From NCBI GenBank assembly GCA_013298595.1, contig JAAFIG010000027.1, forward strand, positions 1 to 64,000: a stretch of DNA of 64,000 bases, read 5' to 3'. Positions 25,249 to 34,245 of the stretch are shown one piece after another (position 1 is the first letter of the stretch; the number at the start of each line of letters is the position of its first letter). The stretch comes from Deinococcales bacterium. GTDB lineage: Bacteria > Deinococcota > Deinococci > Deinococcales > JAAFIG01. The position numbers and the translations under genes are program-made. The notes beneath the pieces are model-generated. The model was not told the origin of the DNA, did no database searches, and was given only the letters and a program-made list of their open reading frames with translations.

Positions 25249-26634
25249 ATGCTCGAGTCAAACTTGGTTTCTGAGGCATTACAAATCGCCCGTGCTGGTG
25301 GCGCAGAATTCACCGAACTTTTTGTTGAAGATCGCATCAGACAACGGCTTTCGATGCTAAATGGTAGCATCAAAGAAGCCAGCAGCGGCAATGATTATGG
25401 CGCGGGCATTCGCGCACTGTATGGCACAAAAGTGATTTATGCTTTTACCAACGATGTGACCCGAGAAGGGCTGCAAAGCATTGCTGAAGCTGTGGCTCGA
25501 GCAGGTGGTTTTACTGGCGAAATTGGTATAACCAAGTCCTTAGATTTCCGCATTGCTGCTCCACGCAAATTGTACACCGTGACCCAACACCCACTCGAGA
25601 CTAAACAACTCGAGAAAGTTGCTTTAATGCGCCGAGCCAGTGCATCAGCCCAAATTGGGAAAGTCAAAACAGTGGATGTGTCCTACCTTGATTGGGTGCA
25701 ACACGTGCTGATTGCTAATTCCGATGGACTCTGGGTCGAAGATCAACGTTTTCACTCGAGATTAGGGGTCACAGCCATTACTGAAGATGGAACGCGCCGA
25801 GCCGACGGTTGGCGTTTCCCTGGTGGCAGTATAGGACTCGAGGCATTTACCAATGACATTCCAGAACAAGCAGGTCTTGAAGCAGCTAAAATTGCCAATG
25901 CCATGCTGTACGCCGATTTTGCACCCGCAGGAAAAATGCCAGTGGTGGTTGGACATGGTGGCGGAGGATTCTTATTTCACGAAGCTTGCGGGCATATTCT
26001 CGAGACCACAGCCATCGAAAAAAACGCCAGTGTTTTTGCGGGTAAAATTGGGCAAAAAATCGCTCATGAAAGCGTGACCGCCATAGACGATGGCACAATT
26101 GCTGGCGCACTTGGTACCACCAACATCGATGACGAAGGAATGCCAACTGAACACACCGTTTTAATTGAAAATGGCATTCTCAAAAGTTACATGGTAGATA
26201 AAGTTGGTGCCATGAAAACAGGATATGCCCGCACAGGTTCAGGTCGTCGGCAAGACTATACTTTTGCACCAGCCTCGAGAATGCGAAACACTTTTATTGC
26301 CGCTGGACTTGAGACTCCTGAAAGCCTGATCAAGCAAGTCAAATTTGGTTTATACGCCCGCAGCATTGGCGGAGGCAGCGTTACCCCAGGCACAGGTGAT
26401 TACAATTTTAGTGTCACCGAAGGGTACATTATTCGTAACGGCGAAATTTGCGAGCCAGTCCGTGGTGCATCGCTGGTAGGAAACGGAGCCACCGATTTAC
26501 TCAATATCGCAGGGGTGGCAAACGATTTAATTCGTAGCCCAGGTTTTTGTGGCAGTATTTCAGGCACAATATCGGTTGAAGTTGGGCAACCACACGTGTT
26601 AATCAGTGAAATTACGGTTGGTGGACGAGCCTAG
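25249..26634 (+). CDS. tldD: TldD-family metalloprotease, copy 1
   Basis: Catalytic subunit of a TldD/TldE zinc protease, a cytoplasmic heterodimer that trims unfolded peptides, including microcin precursors in E. coli. The zinc motif FHEACGHILETTAIEKNASVF (HExxxH) is intact near residue 243; ALGTTNIDDEGMPTEHTVLIENG and the C-terminal GYIIRNGEICEPVRGASLVGNG are conserved. 461 aa, normal. Leaderless promoter. It is followed by a paralogue of the same size and then TldE. Confidence 0.93.
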   Translation: MLESNLVSEALQIARAGGAEFTELFVEDRIRQRLSMLNGSIKEASSGNDYGAGIRALYGTKVIYAFTNDVTREGLQSIAEAVARAGGFTGEIGITKSLDFRIAAPRKLYTVTQHPLETKQLEKVALMRRASASAQIGKVKTVDVSYLDWVQHVLIANSDGLWVEDQRFHSRLGVTAITEDGTRRADGWRFPGGSIGLEAFTNDIPEQAGLEAAKIANAMLYADFAPAGKMPVVVGHGGGGFLFHEACGHILETTAIEKNASVFAGKIGQKIAHESVTAIDDGTIAGALGTTNIDDEGMPTEHTVLIENGILKSYMVDKVGAMKTGYARTGSGRRQDYTFAPASRMRNTFIAAGLETPESLIKQVKFGLYARSIGGGSVTPGTGDYNFSVTEGYIIRNGEICEPVRGASLVGNGATDLLNIAGVANDLIRSPGFCGSISGTISVEVGQPHVLISEITVGGRA

Positions 26635-26680
26635 AAACATCAACTTGCATGTCTTTATGGCAGTGTAACCAGAGGCTCGC

Positions 26681-26686
26681 TACACT
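26681..26686 (+). promoter_or_regulatory. -10 element of leaderless promoter, tldD copy 2
   Basis: TACACT ends 5 nt before ATG 26692, same layout as for copy 1. Confidence 0.5.
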
Positions 26687-26691
26687 ACCCT

Positions 26692-28083
26692 ATGCTTGAA
26701 CAAAATATGGTTTCCGAAGTGCTGCAAATCGCTCGAGCGGGCGGCGCTGAATTCACAGATTTATTCGTCGAAGATCGAGTTAATTCTCAATTGCATTTAC
26801 TCAATGGTGCTGTCAAAGATGCCAATGGTGGTAATGATTTTGGCGCTGGTATCCGAGCTTTATATGGCACAAAAGTGATTTACGCTTTTACCAATGATGT
26901 CTCGAGGGATGGCTTAAAAAGCATTGCCGAGGCAGTTGCTCGAGCGGGTGGTTTTGCTGGTGTTGTGGACTCGAGTGGTGCTGGTGGTTTAGATTTTCGT
27001 GTTGCCACACCACGTAAATTGTACAAGGTAGAACAACACCCATTGGAATCACAGCGGCTCGAGAAATTGGCTTTAGCCAAGCGTGCAGCCGCAGCCGCTA
27101 AGGTTGGGCATGTGAAAACCGTGGATGTGCGTTACTTTGATTGGGTACAAAAAGTCTTAATTGCCAATTCTGATGGACTCTGGGTTGAAGATGAACGTGT
27201 TTACTCAAGATTGGCAGTCAATGCCATTGCCGAGGATGGTTCGCATCGGGCTAATGGTGGCTTTAACCCTGGCGCTGGTATGGGACTCGAGTTTTTTGCT
27301 GGTGATGCCCCCGAACAAGCAGGTATCGAAGCTGCGCGGATTGCTAATGCCATGCTGTACGCTGGTTTTTCCCCCAGTGGCACGATTCCTGTGGTGATTG
27401 GTAATGCCTTTGGTGGCGTAATATTCCATGAGGCTTGTGGGCATATTCTCGAGACCACAGCTATCGAAAAAAACGCCAGTGTTTTTGCCGATAAAATTGG
27501 GCAAAAAATTGCTCATGAAAGTTTAAGTGCCGTAGATGATGGCACGATTCCTGGTGCTTGGGGCAGTATCAATGTAGATGATGAAGGTATGGCTTCGGAG
27601 CGCACGGTCTTAATCGAGAATGGCGTGCTGAAAAACTATATGGTAGATAAAGTTGGCGAAATGAAAACAGGGTATGCTCGCACAGGTTCGGGGCGTAAAC
27701 AAGATTACACCTACGCTCCAGCCTCGAGAATGCGGAGTACCTTTATTACCGAAGGTCCTGAAACACCTGAAAGTTTGTTAAAACAAGTCAAATTTGGTTT
27801 GTATGCAAAATCAATGGGTGGTGGTAGTGTCACACCCGGAACAGGTGATTATAATTTCACAGTCAACGAAGGTTACATTGTTCGTGACGGCGAAATTTGT
27901 GAACCTGTCCGGGGCGCTGCACTGGTTGGAAATGGTGCACGGGATTTAATGAATATTGTTGGTGTTGCCGCCGACTTAGCCCAAGGACAAGGCATGTGTG
28001 GTAGCGTTTCAGGCAGCATTCCTACCGATGTTGGACAACCCCATATTCTAATTAGCGAAATCACCGTTGGAGGTCGTGCATGA
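26692..28083 (+). CDS. tldD: TldD-family metalloprotease, copy 2
   Basis: Tandem paralogue of the preceding gene (463 aa) with the same zinc motif FHEACGHILETTAIEKNASVF and very similar sequence throughout; differences concentrate in the loop after KIAD/residue 90 and in ALGTTNI versus AWGSINV. It has its own leaderless promoter and overlaps TldE by 4 nt, so TldE is tied to this copy. The two catalytic subunits may share one TldE to give two protease specificities; that is inference. Confidence 0.92.
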   Translation: MLEQNMVSEVLQIARAGGAEFTDLFVEDRVNSQLHLLNGAVKDANGGNDFGAGIRALYGTKVIYAFTNDVSRDGLKSIAEAVARAGGFAGVVDSSGAGGLDFRVATPRKLYKVEQHPLESQRLEKLALAKRAAAAAKVGHVKTVDVRYFDWVQKVLIANSDGLWVEDERVYSRLAVNAIAEDGSHRANGGFNPGAGMGLEFFAGDAPEQAGIEAARIANAMLYAGFSPSGTIPVVIGNAFGGVIFHEACGHILETTAIEKNASVFADKIGQKIAHESLSAVDDGTIPGAWGSINVDDEGMASERTVLIENGVLKNYMVDKVGEMKTGYARTGSGRKQDYTYAPASRMRSTFITEGPETPESLLKQVKFGLYAKSMGGGSVTPGTGDYNFTVNEGYIVRDGEICEPVRGAALVGNGARDLMNIVGVAADLAQGQGMCGSVSGSIPTDVGQPHILISEITVGGRA

Positions 28084-29435
28084 AACAACTTTCTTTTGCC
28101 CAAGCCAAACAATTTTTGCTCGAGGCAGCCAAGCAAAAAGCTGCCAGTATCGAAGTGTTTGCTTCGCAGAATTCGCGTACCAGTGTGCAAGCTTTCCAAG
28201 GCGAAGTTTCGGAATTTAAGATGTCCAAACGCATGGGTATTGGTGTGCGTGCCTTGGTCAAAGGTGCTTGGGGGTACTCCTACACCGAGAATTTATCTGA
28301 ACCAGCCTTAATGCGTTGCTTAGATAATGCACTCGAGAATGCCCATTTGGTTGCACCAGAACAGTTTGCGGTTTTAGCGGCGCACCCAGAACCACCACAT
28401 ATTGGTGATTTATATGGTGAGGGGTTAAGTGGTGTGACAGTAGACCGCAAGGTAGCTGCTGCTCTCGAGTTAGAACGTGCTGCTCGAGAAGCTGACCCTC
28501 GAGTGGTCAGTGTGGCATACATGTCTTATTCGGATGGTGAATCTGAGGTAGCCATTGCCAATACAGAGGGTTTAGATCGTAGTTACAAAACCAATTCTGC
28601 TTTTCAGTATGTGGCACCGCTGGTACAAGAAAATGGGCAGAGTAAAATGGGTTTTCATGTGCAATTTAGCCGTGAATTTGAAAGCCTTGATCCAACCCAA
28701 ACGGCTATTGAAGCAGTAAGAAAAAGTATACGAAGATTAGCAGCCAAAATGCCTAAAACAGGTAAGTACCCTGTGGTGATTGAAAACCACTGCATGGCAA
28801 TGTTACTAGCAACGTATAGCAATATTTTTAGTGCCAAAATGGTGCAAGAAAATAAAAGCCCATTAGCAGGTAAACTTGGTACAAGTATTGGCTCGAGCTT
28901 AGTACAATTACACGATGATGCCACCCGACCAGCAGGTATGGAATCCCGTCCTTTTGATGATGAAGGCTACCCAAGTCAGCATATTCAACTGATCGAAAAT
29001 GGTGTCTTAAAAACTTTTTTGCATAACACCGAAACCGCTGCTAAAGACGGCTTAAAAAGTACAGGTCACGCCACAAGATTTGGGTACCGAGGTACCATTG
29101 GTATCTACCCTAGTAACTTTTATCTCGAGGCAGGCAAGCAGACCAAAGCCGCACTGCTTGAGGAAATCGGTACGGGTTTACTTCTTACCGAAGTGCACGG
29201 TACACATGCAGGCGTAAATGCCATCACGGGTGAATTTAGCCTGCAAGCCGATGGTTTCTGGGTTGAAGATGGCAATGTTGGTCATGCTTTAGAAAATTTT
29301 ACAGTCGCAGGTAACTTCCTCGAGATGCTGCATAACATCGAAGCCATTGCCGATGACCTCGAGTTTAGCCCAATGGTTGGTGGTACAGGCGCACCCAGTG
29401 TTCGAGTCAAAGAATTAGCCATTGGCGGCACATAA
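28080..29435 (+). CDS. pmbA: TldE/PmbA-family protein
   Basis: Non-catalytic partner of TldD (451 aa). It shows the TldE architecture, KMSKRMGIGVRALVKGAWGYSYTENLSEPAL, DDEGYPSQHIQLIENGVLKTFLHNTETA, and STGHATRFGYRGTIGIYPSNFYLEAG, but lacks HExxxH: the equivalent stretch reads ENHCMAMLLATYSNIFSAKMVQ. ATGA overlap with tldD copy 2 shows translational coupling. Confidence 0.92.
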   Translation: MKQLSFAQAKQFLLEAAKQKAASIEVFASQNSRTSVQAFQGEVSEFKMSKRMGIGVRALVKGAWGYSYTENLSEPALMRCLDNALENAHLVAPEQFAVLAAHPEPPHIGDLYGEGLSGVTVDRKVAAALELERAAREADPRVVSVAYMSYSDGESEVAIANTEGLDRSYKTNSAFQYVAPLVQENGQSKMGFHVQFSREFESLDPTQTAIEAVRKSIRRLAAKMPKTGKYPVVIENHCMAMLLATYSNIFSAKMVQENKSPLAGKLGTSIGSSLVQLHDDATRPAGMESRPFDDEGYPSQHIQLIENGVLKTFLHNTETAAKDGLKSTGHATRFGYRGTIGIYPSNFYLEAGKQTKAALLEEIGTGLLLTEVHGTHAGVNAITGEFSLQADGFWVEDGNVGHALENFTVAGNFLEMLHNIEAIADDLEFSPMVGGTGAPSVRVKELAIGGT

Positions 29436-29439
29436 AGTT

Positions 29440-30615
29440 TCAGATTTCATCTTGGGGCAAACTTTCGGGTTTGCCCTGCTTTGTTGCAAAATATAACCAA
29501 GTAAAACCAAGTAATGCCATCAAGAAACTGGCACCAAGAATGCCAAGTTTTGCAGTCTCGAGTAAAACAGTGTTGCCTTTAAAAGCAAGGTTGGCAATAA
29601 AAAGTGCCATCGTAAAACCAATACCCCCAAGGATAGCCACACCAAACATCATGCTCCAAGTGACCCCTTTGGGTAATTGAGCCAAGCCAAGACGCACTGC
29701 AACCCACGAAAAAAATGTGATACCAACTGGTTTACCCAGTAACAACCCAAGAAAAACACCAGTGGTAATTTGATTAACTCCACCTGATGATGCCGCCGCA
29801 ATCGGAATACCTGCATTAAACAAAGCAAAAATTGGCATGATCAAAAAATTGACCGGTTTTTTTAACCAAGATTCTAATTGCTCGAGTGGCTGATGGGTTT
29901 CTTTTTGCATTGGAATGCTACTGGCAAGTAAGACCCCTGCGATAGTGGCATGTAAACCACTTTTGTAAACCACATACCACAGCACTAAACCCAGCAATAA
30001 ATACACAGGCAATATTTTCACTCGAGCTACATTTAATCCCCATAAAGCTGCGTAAACAACTGCTACAGCACCAAGCATCAGTGGGTCTAATTTGCTGGTG
30101 TAAAAAATGGCAATGACAATCACTGCGCCCATATCATCCACAACGGCTAAAGCAATCAAAAATATTTTTAAAGCAACTGGTACTCGAGCACCCAGTAACG
30201 ACAAAACACCAACAGCAAAAGCAATATCGGTTGCCATTGGAATACCCCAACCAGCTGCGCCAACACCACCCATATTAAAACCTGCAAAGATTAACGCAGG
30301 AAAAATCATGCCGCCTAAAGCTGCAAAAATTGCTAAGCTAGCACCTCGAGGATTACTCAGTTCGCCAGTGAGAATTTCGCGTTTTAATTCCAGTCCAACC
30401 AACAAGAAAAAAATTGCCATAAAAAAATCATTGACCCAAGCCTCGAGTGGTTTATCAAGGGCTAAAACAGCAATACTTATCGGCAAATTTTTCAGAGCTT
30501 CATAACTGCCTAAGAAAGCAGAATTTGCCCATAACAAAGCAATAATAGCTGCAACAAGCAGCAGTGTGCCTGAAAAAGTTGGGCTGGTGACAAAATTACG
30601 AATGGTATTTCTCAT
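29440..30615 (-). CDS. nhaA: Na+/H+ antiporter NhaA
   Basis: Electrogenic sodium/proton antiporter of the inner membrane (391 aa, about 12 helices). The ion-binding aspartate pair is in VVDDMGAVIVIAIFYTS, with PMATDIAFAVGVLSLLG and GIGFTMALFIANLAF characteristic of NhaA. ATG 30615 has a clear Shine-Dalgarno (GGAGGT); the 28 extra residues in the track are translation of a structured leader. Unlike most genes here it has a real 5' leader of about 95 nt, described separately. Convergent with pmbA, only 4 bp between them. Confidence 0.93.
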   Translation of the reverse strand: MRNTIRNFVTSPTFSGTLLLVAAIIALLWANSAFLGSYEALKNLPISIAVLALDKPLEAWVNDFFMAIFFLLVGLELKREILTGELSNPRGASLAIFAALGGMIFPALIFAGFNMGGVGAAGWGIPMATDIAFAVGVLSLLGARVPVALKIFLIALAVVDDMGAVIVIAIFYTSKLDPLMLGAVAVVYAALWGLNVARVKILPVYLLLGLVLWYVVYKSGLHATIAGVLLASSIPMQKETHQPLEQLESWLKKPVNFLIMPIFALFNAGIPIAAASSGGVNQITTGVFLGLLLGKPVGITFFSWVAVRLGLAQLPKGVTWSMMFGVAILGGIGFTMALFIANLAFKGNTVLLETAKLGILGASFLMALLGFTWLYFATKQGKPESLPQDEI

Positions 30616-30710
30616 AAGTACCTCCGCAGGCATACAAAAACAAAGCCTGTGTTCGACAGACTCCGCCATGCCAGCATCTCGAGGCTGGACTCGCACCATG
30701 TGGTGAGATT
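30616..30710 (-). promoter_or_regulatory. Structured 5' leader of nhaA, riboswitch candidate
   Basis: Reading the minus strand, three consecutive hairpins can be drawn: CCACATGG-type arm within CTCACC...GGTGCGAG, CCAGC/GCTGG with a CTCGAG-containing loop, and CTGT/ACAG with loop CGAAC, then a U-rich stretch and the Shine-Dalgarno. A leader is unusual here, where most genes look leaderless, so a cation-sensing element is plausible; I cannot match it to a named class. Confidence 0.4.
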
Positions 30711-30716
30711 AACGCC

Positions 30717-30746
30717 AGTATAGCAGTAAGCTCAAGATCAATTCAA
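30717..30746 (-). promoter_or_regulatory. Promoter of nhaA
   Basis: TTGAAT, 18-bp spacer, TATACT on the minus strand. Confidence 0.6.
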
Positions 30747-31787
30747 TTATGCCTGAATTAAATACACACCTTCGTTTGCAAATTGTACCCGTACTGGTTC
30801 GCCGACCTTGGCAAGCAGTGGCGCATCTCCTGCCATGACACCCTCGAGTTGACCTGCGGCGGTATCCACGGTGTACTCGGTGGTTGTGCCAAGAAAAGCC
30901 ACACTGTGCATTTTGCCCTCGAGACCAATGCCGTCTTTGGCAACCCGTAAGGATTCTGGGCGCACCATCACGGTCACATTGCCGTGCTGGATTGGTTGAG
31001 CAAAAGCAAACGAGTAATTGCCCACCGTGGCACTCGAGCCGTTATACGTGCCACTCAAGAAATTTGCTCGCCCAATAAAATCAGCCACAAAACGGGTCAC
31101 AGGCGCTTGATACAATTCCCGAGGTGCGCCTTTTTGCTCGATGATGCCTGATTTCATCACCACCACCAAATCCGAGATTGCCATAGCTTCTTCTTGGTCG
31201 TGGGTCACATATAAACTGGTGATACCCAATTTTTGTTGGAGTTCACGGATTTCTTCACGCACCCGTTTACGCAACTTGGCATCGAGATTTGAAAGTGGTT
31301 CGTCAAACAATAAAACTCGAGGCTGCATAATCAGCGATCTTGCCAATGCCACACGCTGTTGCTGCCCACCAGACAAGGCTTGTACCGCTCGCTGCTCGAG
31401 GTTCTGCAAACCAACTTGCGCCACCACGCCCGCCACCCGTTCACGGATTTCATCATTTGGGCGCTTGGTGACTCGTAAGCCATAAGCAATGTTCTCAAAG
31501 ACATTCATGTGCGGAAACAGCGCATAACTTTGGAACATCATCGTCACATCCCGCAAATAAGCTGGGAGTTGCGTTACATCATCCGAGCCAAAAAAAATCT
31601 TGCCCTCAGTTGGACGCTCCAAACCCGCCACCATCCGCAAAATCGTGGTTTTACCACAACCCGAAGGACCAAGCAGCGTTACCAGCTTACCTGCAGGTAA
31701 CTCGAGCGAAACGGTTTCCACCGCCGTGACCGCCCCAAAGCGTTTCACAATGTTTTCAAGCCGAACAGGAACAGCCGTTTGATTCAT
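30747..31787 (-). CDS. Ferric-iron type ABC importer ATPase (FbpC-like)
   Basis: ATP-binding subunit (346 aa) of an importer. Walker A GPSGCGKTT, signature LSGGQQQRVALARSL, Walker B VLLFDEPLSNLDAKLR, H-loop VTHDQEEA, then a C-terminal TOBE regulatory domain (NVTVMVRPESLRV). Last gene of the minus-strand unit substrate-binding protein, permease, ATPase. FbpC/AfuC is the closest group judged from its partners, though polyamine or phosphonate importers have the same ATPase form. Confidence 0.9.
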   Translation of the reverse strand: MNQTAVPVRLENIVKRFGAVTAVETVSLELPAGKLVTLLGPSGCGKTTILRMVAGLERPTEGKIFFGSDDVTQLPAYLRDVTMMFQSYALFPHMNVFENIAYGLRVTKRPNDEIRERVAGVVAQVGLQNLEQRAVQALSGGQQQRVALARSLIMQPRVLLFDEPLSNLDAKLRKRVREEIRELQQKLGITSLYVTHDQEEAMAISDLVVVMKSGIIEQKGAPRELYQAPVTRFVADFIGRANFLSGTYNGSSATVGNYSFAFAQPIQHGNVTVMVRPESLRVAKDGIGLEGKMHSVAFLGTTTEYTVDTAAGQLEGVMAGDAPLLAKVGEPVRVQFANEGVYLIQA

Positions 31788-31860
31788 AAAAACCTCGAGA
31801 GGAAAGTCGAATGTCGGAACTCAAAGGACGTTTTTACTTTTATCTTTGACCTGATTACCC

Positions 31861-34077
31861 CTACCCAATCCCCTCGAGTCCAGTGCCATTTCTCGAGAAA
31901 CGTTTGCTGAAGGCAAAGAGGAGCAGAATCATGCCGAGGAGTCCTAAAATCATCACGGTACTCATGGCGGCGGCTCGTCCGAGGTTGCCCTGTTCCAGCC
32001 ATGAGAGCATCAGAACAGTGGCAAGGAGATTGCCCGGACTGACGAGGAAAATAATTTGGCTGATGGCGGTCATGCCGCGCACAAAAGCAAAGACAATACC
32101 TGATAAAAGTTGTGGGATTAAAAGTGGCACAAGCACTCTGGCGAGAGTGGTACTCGAAGGCGCTCGCAGAAGGGTGCTGGCTTCGTCTAGGGCTTTATCT
32201 ATTTGGCTGAGACCTGCCATGACACTGCGGATGCTGGCGGGCATGTTGCGAAAGACCAATGCCAAAACGAGGACAATAAACGTGCCAGTCAATAACCACG
32301 GTCCGACGTTAAAAGCAATCACATATGCCACACCCATGACTGTGCCAGGGGTTGCAAAAGAGAGCATACTTGTGGTTTCTAAAATGCTGCGTCCAAAAAA
32401 TTGCTGACGTGTCACCAAATATGCAATCAAAAAACCAAGTAGTGTGGCAACAATTGCACTGACCAAAGCCACTTGCGCGGTACGTGCCAGCACCTCGAGT
32501 CCAGTGCCGCTAAAGTCTATGTAGTGTTGCAAGGTAAATTCACCATTCACCCCCCAGATTTTGACAAAACTGCCATAGAAAACACTGCCGTAGAGCATGG
32601 CGACCAGCAGCCCCCAAAAGCCCAGCACGCCTTGTAAGGTGTTCTCGAGCCAGCGCGGTAGCATACTGAAATTCCCACTGCCAGGCTTGCCTGTCACCGT
32701 TACAAAACTGGTATTGCCGAGCCATGCACGTTGCAATCCCAAAATGGTTAAGACCAAAACAAGCAGCACCGCACCGTAAACACTGGCTTCGTTGGGGTCA
32801 TAGCGTCCCGTAAGTGCCAAATAGACTTCGGTCGCCAGAAAACTTCGGTCTCCACCGAGCAAAATCGGGTTGCTAAAATCGGCTAAGGATTCAATCACGG
32901 TCAGCAAAAAAGCTGCTGCTAAGCCAGGGCGTAGTAAGGGCAGGGTGATCTTGGTAAAGACCATCCACGGGTTCGAGCGCATGGTTTGAGCAGCTTCCTC
33001 GAGCGCAGGATTTAAGCCTTGGACACTGCCACGCAAGGTTAAGTATGCAATGGGCGTGAATGCCAAAATCTGAGCAATGGCTACGCCAGTCACGCCCTTA
33101 AAGTAATTGGTATCAACACCAAAAACTCGGTTGGTGATTAAGCCTTGCGCCCCAAACCAGTTTTCCAAGGCGAACGCCAGTACAAAAGGTGGAGTAATCA
33201 TTGGCAGAATCCCGACGATACTGAGGATGCGCCGCACCCAAGCCGCACGGCAGCGCTGCTCGAGAATCGCAAAAATCAGACCAAAAAACACGGTGGTCGG
33301 CGCGACAATCAGTGCTAGATAGAGGCTGGTAGCAAATGCACCACGCCCAAAAACACCCGCACCAACAATAAAACCTAGCACCCCACCCGCCAGCGTTGTA
33401 CCAAGCAGCAATTGCACTCGAGCTTTGCGTAAGAACATCAGCCCAAAACCAAGCACTGCCCCTGCGGTGGCAATGCCAAAGACAATTGTGGTTTCGGAAC
33501 GTGGCGTAAATTTATTTTCTAAGACCATAAAAAGCGGGCTGGATAAAGTCTCAGCCATCTTTTTTAAGGTAAACGCCCCATTGACAATAATACTCTCGCG
33601 CAGCACAACAAAGAGTGGAAAAGCAATGAATAAGGTCACAAAAATGCCGCATAGCACAATGCTCGAGGCAATAAATGGGTCAGATTGAATCAGACCTGTT
33701 TCAGATAAACCCACACCTAAAACCAGAAGCAAACAGACAAGTGCCGCCAATGCGCCAAATCCAAAATAACTGCTTGTACTGGCTAACCAAGCAAATACTG
33801 TGATTGACACGCCACTCGAGATTCCAATCAGCGCATACCCTCGAGCCAGCATTGGCAAGCGTAACCATGAAAGCACACTCAGCACAGCACTCGAGGTAAA
33901 GAGCAGCCACGCCAGCCAAGTGGCTTTGTTCAGCGCTACCAAGTCCCAATTGAACAACTCAAACGGGCGGTCAGGACGAACAAATGGCAGCAGCAATACC
34001 CCAACTGCTAGCAATACGGCTGGAATCAAAGCTCGAGAGGAACGATTTGAAAATGCACTTGGAATGGCAGCAACCAT
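31861..34077 (-). CDS. Fused two-domain ABC importer permease (FbpB-like)
   Basis: 738-aa membrane protein containing two binding-protein-dependent permease domains in tandem, as in FbpB/AfuB. Each domain carries an EAA-type loop: EEAAQTMRSNPWMVFTKITLPLLRPG in the first half and DEASTLLRAPSSTTLARVLVPLLIPQ in the second. About 14 hydrophobic helices. ATG 34077 has a GGGGGA Shine-Dalgarno, which decides against the upstream track start. The gene lies between its binding protein and ATPase. Confidence 0.9.
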   Translation of the reverse strand: MVAAIPSAFSNRSSRALIPAVLLAVGVLLLPFVRPDRPFELFNWDLVALNKATWLAWLLFTSSAVLSVLSWLRLPMLARGYALIGISSGVSITVFAWLASTSSYFGFGALAALVCLLLVLGVGLSETGLIQSDPFIASSIVLCGIFVTLFIAFPLFVVLRESIIVNGAFTLKKMAETLSSPLFMVLENKFTPRSETTIVFGIATAGAVLGFGLMFLRKARVQLLLGTTLAGGVLGFIVGAGVFGRGAFATSLYLALIVAPTTVFFGLIFAILEQRCRAAWVRRILSIVGILPMITPPFVLAFALENWFGAQGLITNRVFGVDTNYFKGVTGVAIAQILAFTPIAYLTLRGSVQGLNPALEEAAQTMRSNPWMVFTKITLPLLRPGLAAAFLLTVIESLADFSNPILLGGDRSFLATEVYLALTGRYDPNEASVYGAVLLVLVLTILGLQRAWLGNTSFVTVTGKPGSGNFSMLPRWLENTLQGVLGFWGLLVAMLYGSVFYGSFVKIWGVNGEFTLQHYIDFSGTGLEVLARTAQVALVSAIVATLLGFLIAYLVTRQQFFGRSILETTSMLSFATPGTVMGVAYVIAFNVGPWLLTGTFIVLVLALVFRNMPASIRSVMAGLSQIDKALDEASTLLRAPSSTTLARVLVPLLIPQLLSGIVFAFVRGMTAISQIIFLVSPGNLLATVLMLSWLEQGNLGRAAAMSTVMILGLLGMILLLFAFSKRFSRNGTGLEGIG

Positions 34078-34148
34078 GAATTCCCCCAACTTGGCTCGAG
34101 AATTGAAAACCAAAAAACTGATTCAGATCGTCAGAGAATTCCCTCTCA

Positions 34149-34208
34149 CAGGGCGAACATAGAGGTTCGCCCCTACAGTTGGGCAGGTATTCCAGTTGTA
34201 GGGGCGTG
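34149..34208. repeat. GGGCGAAC-type intergenic palindrome, copy 2 (with a flanking half-copy)
   Basis: CAGGGCGAACATAGAGGTTCGCCC followed by CTAC, and 20 bp on a reversed GTAGGGGCG. It sits between the binding-protein and permease genes. Confidence 0.6.
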
Positions 34209-34245
34209 TTTTGTACCTCACGGTTCACAGCTCATGGCTTGAGCC

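Noticed and set aside
30616-30699. 28-residue N-terminal extension of NhaA
   Set aside because: It is translation of a structured leader; a strong Shine-Dalgarno points to ATG 30615.
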